This document shows positions 27,012-37,767 of a stretch of DNA of 64,000 bases, piece after piece (position 1 is the first letter of the stretch; the number at the start of each line of letters is the position of its first letter). The DNA comes from Streptococcus suis. GTDB lineage: Bacteria; Bacillota; Bacilli; Lactobacillales; Streptococcaceae. The DNA lies in the NCBI RefSeq assembly GCF_017601095.1, contig NZ_JAGFUX010000001.1:62001-126000 (forward strand), written 5' to 3'. Under the pieces are notes generated by a model. The model worked only from the letters and a program-made list of their open reading frames with translations, searched no databases and had not been told where the DNA came from. Position numbers and translations under genes: made by a program.

Positions 27012-27654
27012 AGAATTAGAAAAACGTTTGATGGCGGTAGCAGATGCCAGTCAGGTCCAGCCTATGAAGGCCTACATGAAAAATAACTTTGATTTTCTGG
27101 GAGTTCGGACACCTAACCGTCGAACAGTTGCCAAGCAATTTTTCAAAGATTTTAAGGCTCCGGGAATTGACTGGGATTTTGTGGAGGCTTGTTGGGAAAA
27201 GCCTTATCGTGAGTTTCAGTATATCGCCATTGATTACCTGGTTACTAAGAAAAAAGACCTGGTTCTAGCTGATTTATCCCGCTTGAAAAAACTGGCTCAA
27301 AGCAAGTCTTGGTGGGACAGTATTGACGGTCTTGATAAGTTAGTTGGTAAGATTGTCTTGGACAATCCAGAGGCCAAGCAGACCGTTTTGGAATGGAGTC
27401 TTGATGATGATTTCTGGTTGAGGCGAATTGCCATTGACCATCAACTCTTGCAAAAAGAAAAGACAGATACAGAACTTCTAGAGAAAATTCTGGTCAACAA
27501 TCTCAATCAGACTGAATTTTTCATCAACAAGGCGATTGGCTGGAGTTTGCGGGATTATTCTAAAACCAATCCTGAATGGGTACGGGCTTTCCTTGACACA
27601 TACCGCTCCCAAATGGCAGGCTTGTCCATTCGCGAAGCCAGTAAGTATATCTAG
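27001..27654 (+). CDS. DNA alkylation repair protein, AlkD-like HEAT repeat glycosylase
   Basis: A 217-residue all-helical protein with AlkD/AlkC-type repeats. Conserved parts are FDFLGVRTPNRR, WEKPYREFQYIAIDYL, SWWDSIDGLDKLVG and FINKAIGWSLRDYSKTNPEWV. The family removes bulky 3- and 7-alkylated purines without base flipping. I prefer the ATG at 27001; a GTG at 26992 gives three extra residues. It overlaps the acetyltransferase gene and sits eight bases before the DUF1905 gene. Confidence 0.85.
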   Translation: MKIKELEKRLMAVADASQVQPMKAYMKNNFDFLGVRTPNRRTVAKQFFKDFKAPGIDWDFVEACWEKPYREFQYIAIDYLVTKKKDLVLADLSRLKKLAQSKSWWDSIDGLDKLVGKIVLDNPEAKQTVLEWSLDDDFWLRRIAIDHQLLQKEKTDTELLEKILVNNLNQTEFFINKAIGWSLRDYSKTNPEWVRAFLDTYRSQMAGLSIREASKYI

Positions 27655-27662
27655 GAGGAGCC

Positions 27663-27950
27663 ATGTCCAAAGTCTATGAATTTGAAACCCTTATACATCC
27701 AGTACCAGATAAGGGCGGAGCCTATGTCATCTTTCCCTATGATATTCGAGAAGAATTTGGTAAGGGAAGGGTAAAAGTCCATGCCAGATTTGATGGTCAT
27801 CCTTATGATGGCTCCATTGTCAATATGGGAGTTAAGGATGAAGCAGGCAATATCTGTTACATAATAGGCGTTCAAAAAGCTATTCGAGCGGCTATTGGAA
27901 AACAGGCTGGCGATAGAGTACAAGTAACCATTCAAGAACGAATGGAGTAA
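27663..27950 (+). CDS. DUF1905 domain protein
   Basis: A 95-residue small beta-barrel protein of the DUF1905 type, reading YEFETLIHPVPDKGGAYVIF at the start and RAAIGKQAGDRVQVTIQE at the end. AGGAGG lies six bases before the ATG. Biochemical role unknown; the family is often fused to YdeI-type domains. It is the last gene before the asd-motif RNA. Confidence 0.85.
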   Translation: MSKVYEFETLIHPVPDKGGAYVIFPYDIREEFGKGRVKVHARFDGHPYDGSIVNMGVKDEAGNICYIIGVQKAIRAAIGKQAGDRVQVTIQERME

Positions 27951-27956
27951 TCAGGC

Positions 27957-27984
27957 TTGCAAATCCTTGAGATTATGGTAGAAT
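27957..27984 (+). promoter_or_regulatory. Promoter of the asd-motif RNA
   Basis: TTGCAA (27957-27962), 16 bases, and TAGAAT (27979-27984) with TGG immediately upstream. Confidence 0.6.
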
Positions 27985-27990
27985 AGATTC

Positions 27991-28139
27991 ATGCGATGAG
28001 CCGAGTAGTGACTTTGTCACATTCGACGCTAGGGAGGTCTTCATTAGATTGAAACGCAGGAGCGGACCTTGAATAGTTGTGTGAACCTTCTATTCTCATC
28101 GGAAACGATGCCCTTGCCCACTTAGGTGGGCTTTTTTTT
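27991..28139 (+). ncRNA. asd RNA motif
   Basis: A compact structured RNA of about 150 bases upstream of asd, matching in position and layout the asd motif reported in lactic acid bacteria. CGATGAG near the 5' end pairs with CTCATCG near 28095. GTGAC-TTT-GTCAC is a small hairpin. AGGTC pairs with GGACCT across GGGAGG-containing sequence, and GAATAG pairs with CTATTC. It ends in GCCCAC-TTAG-GTGGGC and eight T (28116-28139). asd then has its own promoter, so the RNA may act as a separate small RNA rather than a cis riboswitch. Confidence 0.8.
28116..28139 (+). terminator. Terminator at the 3' end of the asd RNA
   Basis: GCCCAC-TTAG-GTGGGC is followed by eight T. Confidence 0.88.
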
Positions 28140-28233
28140 GTATTTCAGACTTTCCATTTATTGAAATTGTGGTATAATTATGAAATAACAAATTTTTAGA
28201 AAATTTTGAAGAATTAACCTAAAGGAGATTTCT

Positions 28234-29310
28234 ATGGCTTATGTAGTAGCTGTTGTTGGTGCAACTGGTGCAGTTGGTGCCCAAATGATAAAAATGTTGG
28301 AAGAGTCAACACTTCCAATCGAGAAAGTGCGTTTCCTTGCTTCTGCCCGTTCAGCAGGCAAGACCTTGCAGTTTAAGGGACAGGACATTGTCATTGAAGA
28401 AACAACAGAAACAGCCTTTGAAGGAGTGGATATTGCCCTCTTCTCAGCTGGAGGCTCTACATCTGCCAAGTACGCTCCTTATGCGGTAAAAGCAGGAGCT
28501 GTAGTAGTTGACAATACCTCTTACTTCCGTCAAAATCCAGATGTACCGTTGGTTGTTCCTGAAGTTAATGCACACGCGCTTGATGCCCATAATGGTATCA
28601 TTGCTTGTCCAAACTGCTCAACTATTCAGATGATGGTTGCATTGGAGCCTATTCGTCAGAAATGGGGCTTGGAGCGGATTATCGTATCAACCTATCAGGC
28701 AGTTTCTGGTGCTGGTATGGGAGCAATCTTGGAAACACAAGCTCAGCTTCGTTCTGTCTTGAATGATGGCGTGGAACCAAAAGCGGTAGAAGCAAATATT
28801 CTTCCTTCAGGTGGTGATAAGAAGCACTATCCAATCGGTTTCAATGCGATTCCACAAATTGACCTCTTCACTGAAAATGACTACACTTATGAAGAGATGA
28901 AGATGACCAAAGAAACCAAGAAAATCATGGAAGATGACAGCATTGCCGTTTCTGCAACCTGTGTTCGAATTCCAGTCTTGTCTGCTCATTCTGAGTCTGT
29001 TTATATTGAGACAAAAGAAATTGCACCGATTGATGAGGTAAAAGCAGCCATTGCAGCCTTCCCAGGTGCTGTTTTGGAAGATGATGTGGCAAACCAAGTA
29101 TATCCGCAAGCCATTAACGCTGTTGGTAGCCGTGATACCTTTGTCGGTCGTATCCGTAAAGATTTGGATAAGGAAAACGGTATCCACATGTGGGTTGTTT
29201 CTGATAACTTGCTCAAGGGTGCTGCATGGAACTCTGTGCAAATCGCTGAGACTCTTCATGAACGTGGTCTAGTTCGTCCAACTGCAGAATTGAAATTTGA
29301 ATTGAAATAA
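28234..29310 (+). CDS. asd: Aspartate-semialdehyde dehydrogenase
   Basis: A 358-residue NADPH enzyme making aspartate semialdehyde, the branch point to lysine, threonine and methionine. The cofactor loop is [12 protein letters not shown] and the catalytic cysteine is in [12 protein letters not shown] near residue 130. AAAGGAG precedes the ATG, and an extended -10 (TGGTATAAT) lies about 55 bases upstream. A terminator-like hairpin separates asd from dapA. Confidence 0.96.
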   Translation: MAYVVAVVGATGAVGAQMIKMLEESTLPIEKVRFLASARSAGKTLQFKGQDIVIEETTETAFEGVDIALFSAGGSTSAKYAPYAVKAGAVVVDNTSYFRQNPDVPLVVPEVNAHALDAHNGIIACPNCSTIQMMVALEPIRQKWGLERIIVSTYQAVSGAGMGAILETQAQLRSVLNDGVEPKAVEANILPSGGDKKHYPIGFNAIPQIDLFTENDYTYEEMKMTKETKKIMEDDSIAVSATCVRIPVLSAHSESVYIETKEIAPIDEVKAAIAAFPGAVLEDDVANQVYPQAINAVGSRDTFVGRIRKDLDKENGIHMWVVSDNLLKGAAWNSVQIAETLHERGLVRPTAELKFELK

Positions 29311-29319
29311 TTAATGGAT

Positions 29320-29359
29320 AGGCTTGATTGAGAACCATTGGTTCAAATCAGCCTTTTTT
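29320..29359 (+). terminator. Hairpin terminator or attenuator between asd and dapA
   Basis: A long imperfect stem, AGGCTTGATT-GA-GAACC with GGTTC-AA-ATCAGCCT, is followed by six T. It probably lowers read-through into dapA. Confidence 0.75.
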
Positions 29360-29386
29360 GGAAAGGAAGTATAAGAGAGGAATGCC

Positions 29387-30322
29387 ATGTCTATTCAAGA
29401 GTTACGAGATGTAAAAATTATTACAGCTATGATTACACCATTCAATGAGGATGGTTCGATAAATTATGCAGTCTTGCCCGAGTTGGTTGAGCATCTGTTG
29501 TCCCATCACACAGAAGGGATTCTGTTGGCAGGAACAACTGCTGAAAGTCCAACCCTTACTCACGCGGAAGAATTAGAATTATTTGCTGCCGTGCAAAAGA
29601 TTGTCAACGGTCGTGTCCCCTTGATTGCAGGTATCGGTACCAACGATACGCGCGATTCGATTGAGTTTGCTAAGGAAGTAGCGGCATTCGGAGGCTTTGC
29701 GGCTGGTCTTGCCATCGTGCCTTATTACAACAAACCTTCTCAAGAAGGAATGTATCAGCACTTTAAGGCCATTGCAGATGCTTCAGATTTGCCAATCATT
29801 ATCTACAATATCCCAGGTCGTGTCGTTGTTGAAATGACGCCAGAAACCATGTTGCGTTTGGCAGAACATCCCAATATCATTGGGGTCAAAGAGTGTACCA
29901 GCCTTGCCAATATGGCTTACTTGATTGAAAACAAGCCAGAAGATTTCTTGATTTATACAGGTGAGGACGGAGATGCCTTCCATGCCATGAACTTGGGAGC
30001 AGACGGTGTAATTTCAGTGGCTTCCCATACAAATGGTGATGAGATGTATGAGATGTTCACAGCCATTGAGCAACAAGATATCCGAACAGCAGCCGCGATT
30101 CAACGTAAGTTTATTCCGAAAGTCAATGCCCTCTTCTCCTACCCAAGTCCTGCACCGATTAAGGCAGTTCTTAATTATATGGGATTTGAAGTTGGCCCGC
30201 TCCGCTTACCATTGGTACCATGTCCAGAAGAAGATGCCAAACGCATTATCAAAGTTGTCGTTGATGGCGACTACGAAGCAACCAAAGCAACAGTAACAGG
30301 AGTCGTAAGACCAGATTATTAA
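29387..30322 (+). CDS. dapA: 4-hydroxy-tetrahydrodipicolinate synthase
   Basis: A 311-residue TIM-barrel lyase condensing pyruvate with aspartate semialdehyde, the first step of the lysine/diaminopimelate branch. Conserved parts are [14 protein letters not shown], the tyrosine in IIIYNIPGR and the Schiff-base lysine in [11 protein letters not shown] near residue 169. GGAATG precedes the ATG. Together with asd it feeds the peptidoglycan lysine supply. Confidence 0.96.
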   Translation: MSIQELRDVKIITAMITPFNEDGSINYAVLPELVEHLLSHHTEGILLAGTTAESPTLTHAEELELFAAVQKIVNGRVPLIAGIGTNDTRDSIEFAKEVAAFGGFAAGLAIVPYYNKPSQEGMYQHFKAIADASDLPIIIYNIPGRVVVEMTPETMLRLAEHPNIIGVKECTSLANMAYLIENKPEDFLIYTGEDGDAFHAMNLGADGVISVASHTNGDEMYEMFTAIEQQDIRTAAAIQRKFIPKVNALFSYPSPAPIKAVLNYMGFEVGPLRLPLVPCPEEDAKRIIKVVVDGDYEATKATVTGVVRPDY

Positions 30323-30340
30323 AAAATATTCCATGTAGTG

Positions 30341-30371
30341 AAACACATCAGATTTCTGATGTGTTTTTTAG
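30341..30371 (+). terminator. Terminator after dapA
   Basis: ACACATCAG-ATTT-CTGATGTGT is followed by TTTTT. Confidence 0.9.
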
Positions 30372-30434
30372 TTGCAAGCCTTTTCATTTTTGGGTAATTC
30401 TTGTTATAATAGCAAAAACAAATAAGGATCTTGT

Positions 30435-31769
30435 ATGGAAATTATTATTATTGGAGCTTCTTTTGCTGGATTAGCAGCAGCAGTAGAGGCAAGAAAAACC
30501 TATCCTCAGGCTAATATTTGTCTGATTGACCAGGAAAAAGAAGTTGGCTATTTTCCCAATGCTTTCAATTGGCGAATGAAAAATCGTATTTCGACTTGGG
30601 AAGAAGCTACTTGTCAACTCTATGAGGAAGTCCTTTCTTCGGACATTGAGCTACTCTTGGAAACGCGATTCTTGAGCTTATCTCAGGAGGAAAATGTAAT
30701 CCAAATCAGTCGAAATGGTCAAGTAACGAATCTTTCTTTTGATTATTTGATTCTTGCTATGGGCTCCTGTCAGGTATGGGAATACCAAAGTCAGGATAGC
30801 AGGGAGAGAATTCTATCTTGTAAATCGAAACGAGAGGCTTTGGTAGCATTTGAAAAAATCGCTACTGCCAAAAAGATTGCAGTTATTGGGGCAGGGCAAA
30901 TTGGCTTGGAAACCATTGATGCTTTATCGGAATATCCCATCGAATTGCAGTTGATTGAGTCACAAGAGTGGCCGCTGGCAAAGTATTTTGATCAAGAGAT
31001 GACGGAGTTTATCTTAGAGGAATTTGACAGTCGAAATATCAAAACCTATTTCGGTCAAACTGTTAATAAGCTAGAGATTGAGGATGGTAGTTTTGTCTGT
31101 GAAACTTATGAAGAAGGCATTCGGGCAGACTTTTGTCTTTTAGCAACGAATTTTAGACCCAATAGTCAGCTCTTGCAAGGGCAATTAGAAATGGATCCAG
31201 ATGGTTGCTTGGTTGTTGATGCCTTCCTAGAAACCAGTCGTCCAAGAGTTTTTGCGGTTGGCGACCTTATACGACTTCCATTTGCCTTTTTTGGTCAAGC
31301 CTATCTCCCAATGATCAACCATGCAATTTTAACAGGTCGTCTAGCAGTTGCAAATTTACAAGAGAAGAAGCGACCATTAAAAGATGTTGTGCGTATTGTC
31401 TCCAGTCGGATTTTTGGGATGAATATGACAAGCGTTGGATTGACAGAAAAAGAGGCGCAATTGTGGCTGGACACAGACGTGGTTCGTATCCAGCAACCTT
31501 ATAGTCAATGGGATAAGGAAAAACTGGATTTCAAGCTGGTTTTGAGCCAGACCGATGGTCGTCTTTTGGGCGGACAATTGATTTCAAAATCGGATCATCT
31601 GGCACAAATGAATCAGCTGGCTTTAGCTATTCAGCAAGGATTAGCAATTGATGATTTGTTACAACAATCTTGGCTTTGTTTACCCCAGCAGACTGCTCTG
31701 GTTCCATTTTTAATAGAAGCAGCCAATTACTATTACCACGAAAAACGAAGAAGGGAGGCAGGTATCTAG
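30435..31769 (+). CDS. NADH oxidase-like FAD oxidoreductase lacking the redox cysteine
   Basis: A 444-residue protein of the NADH oxidase / CoA-disulfide reductase family. It has the FAD loop IIIGASFAGLAAAVEA, the NADH loop IAVIGAGQIGLETIDAL and the second FAD motif VFAVGDLIRLP. The redox-active Cys normally in SFLxCG aligns with Asn42 in GYFPNAFNWR, so standard NADH oxidase chemistry is not expected. A TATAAT box lies at about 30404. Its stop overlaps the GTG of the Mga-like regulator, placing it in front of the glycerol genes. Function unknown. Confidence 0.85.
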   Translation: MEIIIIGASFAGLAAAVEARKTYPQANICLIDQEKEVGYFPNAFNWRMKNRISTWEEATCQLYEEVLSSDIELLLETRFLSLSQEENVIQISRNGQVTNLSFDYLILAMGSCQVWEYQSQDSRERILSCKSKREALVAFEKIATAKKIAVIGAGQIGLETIDALSEYPIELQLIESQEWPLAKYFDQEMTEFILEEFDSRNIKTYFGQTVNKLEIEDGSFVCETYEEGIRADFCLLATNFRPNSQLLQGQLEMDPDGCLVVDAFLETSRPRVFAVGDLIRLPFAFFGQAYLPMINHAILTGRLAVANLQEKKRPLKDVVRIVSSRIFGMNMTSVGLTEKEAQLWLDTDVVRIQQPYSQWDKEKLDFKLVLSQTDGRLLGGQLISKSDHLAQMNQLALAIQQGLAIDDLLQQSWLCLPQQTALVPFLIEAANYYYHEKRRREAGI

Positions 31770-33241
31770 TGCATATTGCTCTCTTATTAGAAAAACGTGA
31801 AAGCACCATACTACACTTGATAATAGATTTACAAAGATGGGGATATGCTCTTAGTTTGAAAGAGGCATGCCGACGTCTTGATGTGTCACGATCAACACTT
31901 CTTCGCTATATTACAACTTTTAATGAAGATGCGGGCGTAGATGAACTAGGCTTGGAATTTTCCTTAGAAGACGAAAGTCTTACTTTGAAACGGTCTGCAA
32001 GTTTGTCTAGTCAGGAATTATTGGGCTATCTCTGTCGTCCGAGCTTACGCTACCAGCTTTTACTTTGTTTACTCGATCGCAATGATGTATCAATTCCACA
32101 ATCGGCTCAGGAATTGTTGGTTAGTGAGGCAACGATTAGCCGTCAATTAGCCAGTCTTAATAAACTGCTAAAGGAATTTCAAATTGGAATCAAGGGTGGG
32201 AAACTAAAGGGGAGTGAGTTACAGATCCGCTATTTCTATTTTCATTTGCTGTGGCTAACCCAGCCGGCCTCTGATTTTGAACTGGATCGGGTTTACCAGG
32301 AACAATTGGCCTACTTACCTATTTTTGAAAGACAGTATCAATCATCCTTTAATCCTCGTCAAGCCCACCAATTGGCTCTCTGGTTGACCTTGGTTCAAAA
32401 ACGCATGCGCTTAAAGGATCTGGATTTCCAGTCGACTTATGAAAGAATGAAGCCCTATCACCAGCATAAATTTTACCGTCAATTGCGCAGCCTTTTTCTC
32501 ACCATGAGTCAACAAAAATCAAGCTCCTTTCAAGAAAGAGATACCATGACGATTTTTGCTTTTCTATTTAGTCAAGGTATCTTGGCTGCCCATCAATTAG
32601 AGCAATTGCTAGGCTTTGGTGGCCCAATCATGGAAGCGACCAGTTGGAGTTTTCAGGAACTAAAAACTTCAATGCAGATGGAGTTGATGATGGAAGAAGA
32701 GAGCCTTTATCAACTCAATCAACTCTTAAGTCAGTTCTATTTTTTTCAATCTTGGATTGAAACAGGCTTCGAAGAATGCCCATCATGTCCAACAGCCTTA
32801 CAGGATTTAACCAAGCACATACTGATTTCAGTTCAAGAAAATTGGTTTCAGCAAGTGTCAAAACCAATTGCTGACCAGCAGTTTCAAGCCATGGTCCAAC
32901 TCATTGTCTATCTCTTACAAGTTGAGAGAACTAAGGTTCGCCTTGCTTTGGCTTCTAGTTATTCCAAAGTAAGGAATCTTCCCTTGTTCCAATACTTGCA
33001 ACAGGAATTAGATGGAAATGGTGCTCTACAGTTTGAATTCTTCGAAGAAGGAAAAGACTATGACCTGATTTTATGCTTGGATTACCCCCTGACTAGCTCT
33101 CATACATATCAGCTTTTTTCCTATCCACATCAACATGATATTCTCGCTCTAAAAAAGATTATTTCCTCTCTACATCTTCAAAAATTTGACCGAGCCAAGC
33201 GATTGTTGGAAGGAGAGTATTATAAGATTGAGCGCCGATAA
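31769..33241 (+). CDS. Mga-like transcriptional regulator upstream of glpK
   Basis: A 490-residue regulator with two N-terminal helix-turn-helix units (KEACRRLDVSRSTLLRYITTF and SAQELLVSEATISRQLASLNKLL) followed by a long helical, PRD/Mga-type domain. The start is GTG at 31769 sharing a base with the upstream TAG; GGGAGG lies about ten bases before. A longer frame from 31670 would sit inside the previous gene. Position directly before glpK suggests control of glycerol use. Streptococci often have such a regulator next to glpKO. Confidence 0.85.
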   Translation: MHIALLLEKRESTILHLIIDLQRWGYALSLKEACRRLDVSRSTLLRYITTFNEDAGVDELGLEFSLEDESLTLKRSASLSSQELLGYLCRPSLRYQLLLCLLDRNDVSIPQSAQELLVSEATISRQLASLNKLLKEFQIGIKGGKLKGSELQIRYFYFHLLWLTQPASDFELDRVYQEQLAYLPIFERQYQSSFNPRQAHQLALWLTLVQKRMRLKDLDFQSTYERMKPYHQHKFYRQLRSLFLTMSQQKSSSFQERDTMTIFAFLFSQGILAAHQLEQLLGFGGPIMEATSWSFQELKTSMQMELMMEEESLYQLNQLLSQFYFFQSWIETGFEECPSCPTALQDLTKHILISVQENWFQQVSKPIADQQFQAMVQLIVYLLQVERTKVRLALASSYSKVRNLPLFQYLQQELDGNGALQFEFFEEGKDYDLILCLDYPLTSSHTYQLFSYPHQHDILALKKIISSLHLQKFDRAKRLLEGEYYKIERR

Positions 33242-33248
33242 TCAATCA

Positions 33249-33277
33249 GCTTCCTAGAAAAATCTAGGAAGTTTTTG
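33249..33277 (+). terminator. Terminator after the Mga-like regulator gene
   Basis: CTTCCTAGA-AAAA-TCTAGGAAG is followed by TTTTT. Confidence 0.88.
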
Positions 33278-33401
33278 CATGTTTTGTATGATTCATAAGT
33301 TGGTTTAAGCCTTGATAGAAGAGTGTTTTATCAGATTTTTTGTAAAATGTAAAAAAAATGATAAGGAAAAATTCACAAAATAGTTTACAATAAAGTCACA
33401 A

Positions 33402-33421
33402 GGAAAACGGAAGCGTTTTCA
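33402..33421 (+). promoter_or_regulatory. cre-like operator upstream of glpK
   Basis: A perfect dyad GAAAACG-GAAG-CGTTTTC, whose reverse strand reads TGAAAACGCTTCCG, resembles the CcpA-binding element. It lies 27 bases before glpK, so catabolite repression of glycerol use is likely. No clean promoter pair could be picked in the AT-rich sequence before it. Confidence 0.6.
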
Positions 33422-33435
33422 AAAACAAAAAATAG

Positions 33436-34959
<1,524 letters not shown>

Positions 34960-34980
34960 AAAGTTAGAAAGTGTGAAAAC

Positions 34981-36809
34981 ATGGAATTTTCAAAAGAAAC
35001 ACGTCGCTTAGCGATTGAAAAAATGCAAGATAGACAGTTGGATCTCTTGATTATTGGTGGTGGTATTACGGGGGCGGGTGTTGCCCTCCAAGCCACTGCT
35101 AGTGGTATGGAAACTGGCTTGATTGAAATGCAGGACTTTGCCGAAGGACATCCAGTCGTTCAACCAAGTTGGTTCACGGTGGGCTTCGTTACCTCAAACA
35201 GTTTGATGTAGAAGTAGTATCAGATACAGTTTCAGAACGTGCAGTAGTGCAAAATATTGCACCTCACATTCCCAAACCAGACCCAATGTTGCTTCCAGTT
35301 TACGATGAAGAAGGATCTACCTTTAGCCTCTTCCGCTTGAAAGTGGCTATGGATCTCTATGATTTGTTGGCTGGTGTCAACAATACTGACCTTGCCAATA
35401 AGGTGTTGACGAGAGAAGAAGTGCTGGAACGAGCACCGCATTTGAAAAAAGAAGGCTTGCTTGGTGGTGGTGTTTATCTTGACTTCCGTAACAATGATGC
35501 TCGTCTGGTAATTGAAAATATCAAACGTGCAGCCAAAGACGGAGCCTTGATTGCCAGCCGTGTCAAAGCGGAAAAATTCATCAAGGATGAGGCTGGAAAA
35601 GTTGTCGGAATCATCGCTCGTGATTTGCTGACAGACAGCACCTTTGAAATCCGTGCGCGTTTGGTCATCAATACAACAGGACCATGGAGTGACGAAGTGC
35701 GTAATCTTGGAGGAGAAGGCTCAGGTGTTCTCCAAATGCGTCCAACCAAGGGGGTGCATCTAGTTGTTGATAGCTCTCGCTTGTCTGTCCCTCAGCCAAC
35801 CTATTTCGACACTGGTCACGCTGACGGCCGTATGGTCTTTGTCCTTCCTCGTGAAAACAAAACCTATTTTGGTACGACAGATACGGACTATACAGGCGAT
35901 TTGGCAAACCCAACGGTCACTCAAGAAGATGTCGATTATCTATTGGATATCGTTAACAATCGTTTCCCAGAAGCACACTTGACCTTGGATGATATTGAAA
36001 GTGGCTGGGCTGGTCTTCGTCCCCTCTTATCTGGAAATGGTGCTTCTGACTACAATGGTGGCAATAATGGAAAACTCAGCGATGATAGTTTCAACAGCTT
36101 AATTGAAACAGTCAAAGGTTACTTGAACAATGAAAAGACCCGTGATGATGTGGAACACGATTTGACTCATCTGGAAGGTAGTGTTTCTGAAAAACACTTG
36201 GATCCGTCTGCTGTATCGCGTGGTTCTGCCCTTGACCGTGATGACAATGGTTTACTCACACTTGCCGGTGGTAAAATCACTGACTTCCGTAAGATGGCAG
36301 AAGGTGCACTTGAAAAAGTGGCAAGCATTCTAAAAGAAGAACATGGGCGTAGCTTTAAACTCATCAATTCCAAGACCTATCCTGTATCTGGTGGTGAATT
36401 GAACCCAGCTAATGTAGCAGAAGAAATCGAACACTTGGCACAATTAGGGGTGAAAAAAGGTTTGGATTACGAGGATGCACTCTACCTTGCTAACTTGTAC
36501 GGTTCAAATGCACCTAAAGTTTTTGCCTTGAACCATAAAGTAGAGGCTGTGTCTGACCTTAATCAACGTGATTTGCTTTCTCTTCATTATGCCATGAAAG
36601 AAGAAATGACCTTAACAGTAGTGGATTATCTGCTTCGTAGAACAAACTATATGCTCTTCATGCGAGAACAATTGGATGCAGTAGCACCTAAAATCATCAA
36701 GGAAATGGCAGCCTATTATGCTTGGTCTGAGGAGGAAGTGACTCAACAGGAACAATTGCTAGCTGATACACTCGTTAAGAATGATTTGGCATATTTGAAA
36801 CAAGCATAA
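34981..36809 (+). pseudogene. glpO: Alpha-glycerophosphate oxidase gene with a single-base frameshift
   Basis: The gene normally gives a FAD oxidase of about 609 residues that turns glycerol 3-phosphate and oxygen into dihydroxyacetone phosphate and hydrogen peroxide. Codons 1-55 (FAD loop LLIIGGGITGAGVALQATASG to QDFAEG) are in one frame, which then stops at 35211. The rest, from TSSRSTKLVHGGLRYLKQFD, continues in another frame to 36809. Sequence at 35143-35150 reads GAAGGACA where GAAGGGACA would restore the reading, so one G is missing. Everything else is intact, implying a very recent mutation, a reversible switch or a sequencing error. Confidence 0.9.
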
Positions 36810-36862
36810 TATAATTTATCTGATTTACAAGGTAGTAGATTAGAATATCCAAAGGAGGAATT

Positions 36863-37216
36863 ATGAAATTTTTACGTTCAACAATCGGCTATATGATTGC
36901 CGGTATGATTGTCATGAGTGTTTGGGGAGCCTTTGCGGAAGCCTATGGCATAGCAGGTGGCTACTTTGCAGCCTTTATTATCATTGGACCTATGTGGTTT
37001 ATGAACCACTATCTAGGTCTAATCAAACACGATTCTGATTCAGCTTTTGTTGATATGGGATTGGGAATTGCGCTGTGTGGTATTTTCCGTGATGCCTTTC
37101 TCAATGGATTTGGAACACTGGCAGATTCTCTTCCAACCATTCTTCTGATTACAGTAGGTGCTGTTTTGGGTGGCTTGGTTGCTGCAAAAGTCGAAGAAGA
37201 TATGGAAAAAGATTAA
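36863..37216 (+). CDS. Small membrane protein, putative glycerol transporter subunit 1
   Basis: A 117-residue integral membrane protein with about three to four hydrophobic helices (FLRSTIGYMIAGMIVMSVWG, GGYFAAFIIIGPMWFMNHYL, LPTILLITVGAVLGGLVAA). AAAGGAGG lies before the ATG. It is paired with a related 111-residue gene 12 bases downstream; the two share GxxGGxxAAxxIxGxxWxxNHxxGL-like sequence, suggesting a heteromeric channel. They sit where glpF would be expected behind glpK-glpO. I recall this pair as the Lin0368-type putative glycerol transporter family; the function is not proven. Confidence 0.75.
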   Translation: MKFLRSTIGYMIAGMIVMSVWGAFAEAYGIAGGYFAAFIIIGPMWFMNHYLGLIKHDSDSAFVDMGLGIALCGIFRDAFLNGFGTLADSLPTILLITVGAVLGGLVAAKVEEDMEKD

Positions 37217-37228
37217 GGAGGAGTAGAG

Positions 37229-37564
37229 ATGACAATTCAACAAGCAATCGCAACAATTGTAGGTGCTTTTATCTTCCCATTTGTCATTCGCCTGATGTGG
37301 GGAAAAATGGTTGAGCACTGGGGTGCCATTGGAGGATGGATGGCAGCTTCTATGATTGTCGGAACAATTTGGACCCTTAACCACGGTGTTGGACTCATGA
37401 CCCAGTCTGGTGCAGTTTGGGTTGACATGGGATTGGCAGCAGGTATCGGCTTATTTGTTGCTTCGGCAGCCAGAGGTGGTAAAGTTGGTAAAGCGACAAA
37501 TAATCTACTTGCAGCACTTGTAGGTGGAATCCTAGGTGGCTTAATCCTCTCCTTCATTTTATAA
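37229..37564 (+). CDS. Small membrane protein, putative glycerol transporter subunit 2
   Basis: A 111-residue membrane protein with three to four hydrophobic segments. Its centre (GAIGGWMAASMIVGTIWTLN, HGVGLM, VWVDMGLAAGIG) aligns visibly with subunit 1 (GIAGGYFAAFIIIGPMWFMN, HYLGLI, AFVDMGLGIALC), so the pair arose by duplication. It lacks the NPA motifs of aquaglyceroporins. AAGGAGG precedes the ATG. A terminator directly follows, so it closes the glycerol operon. Confidence 0.75.
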   Translation: MTIQQAIATIVGAFIFPFVIRLMWGKMVEHWGAIGGWMAASMIVGTIWTLNHGVGLMTQSGAVWVDMGLAAGIGLFVASAARGGKVGKATNNLLAALVGGILGGLILSFIL

Positions 37565-37571
37565 TAGATAG

Positions 37572-37606
37572 AAACAGCTAGAACATTTTTTTCTAGTTGT
37601 TTTTGG
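37572..37606 (+). terminator. Terminator of the glycerol operon
   Basis: AACAGCTAGAA and TTCTAGTTGTT form an 11-bp stem with one G-U pair, followed by TTT. Confidence 0.8.
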
Positions 37607-37767
37607 TTTAGATTGTTTTAAGGAAAGTGCCTTATAATAAAATCATCTTTTTCATATAATCTCCTAGAAGCACTTGAAGTCATTCAGGTGTTTTCTTTGT
37701 GCATTTTTCTTGATTTTATAACTAATTAGTGATAAAATACATTCATATTAACTATCGAGGTAAAGCT

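Noticed and set aside
31670-31769. Longer N-terminus of the Mga-like regulator
   Set aside because: The extra 33 residues come from the overlapping flavoprotein gene; the GTG at 31769 has a GGGAGG site.
35143-35211. Programmed ribosomal frameshift in glpO
   Set aside because: No slippery heptamer or downstream pseudoknot is visible, and the family is normally encoded in one frame; a one-base deletion is simpler.
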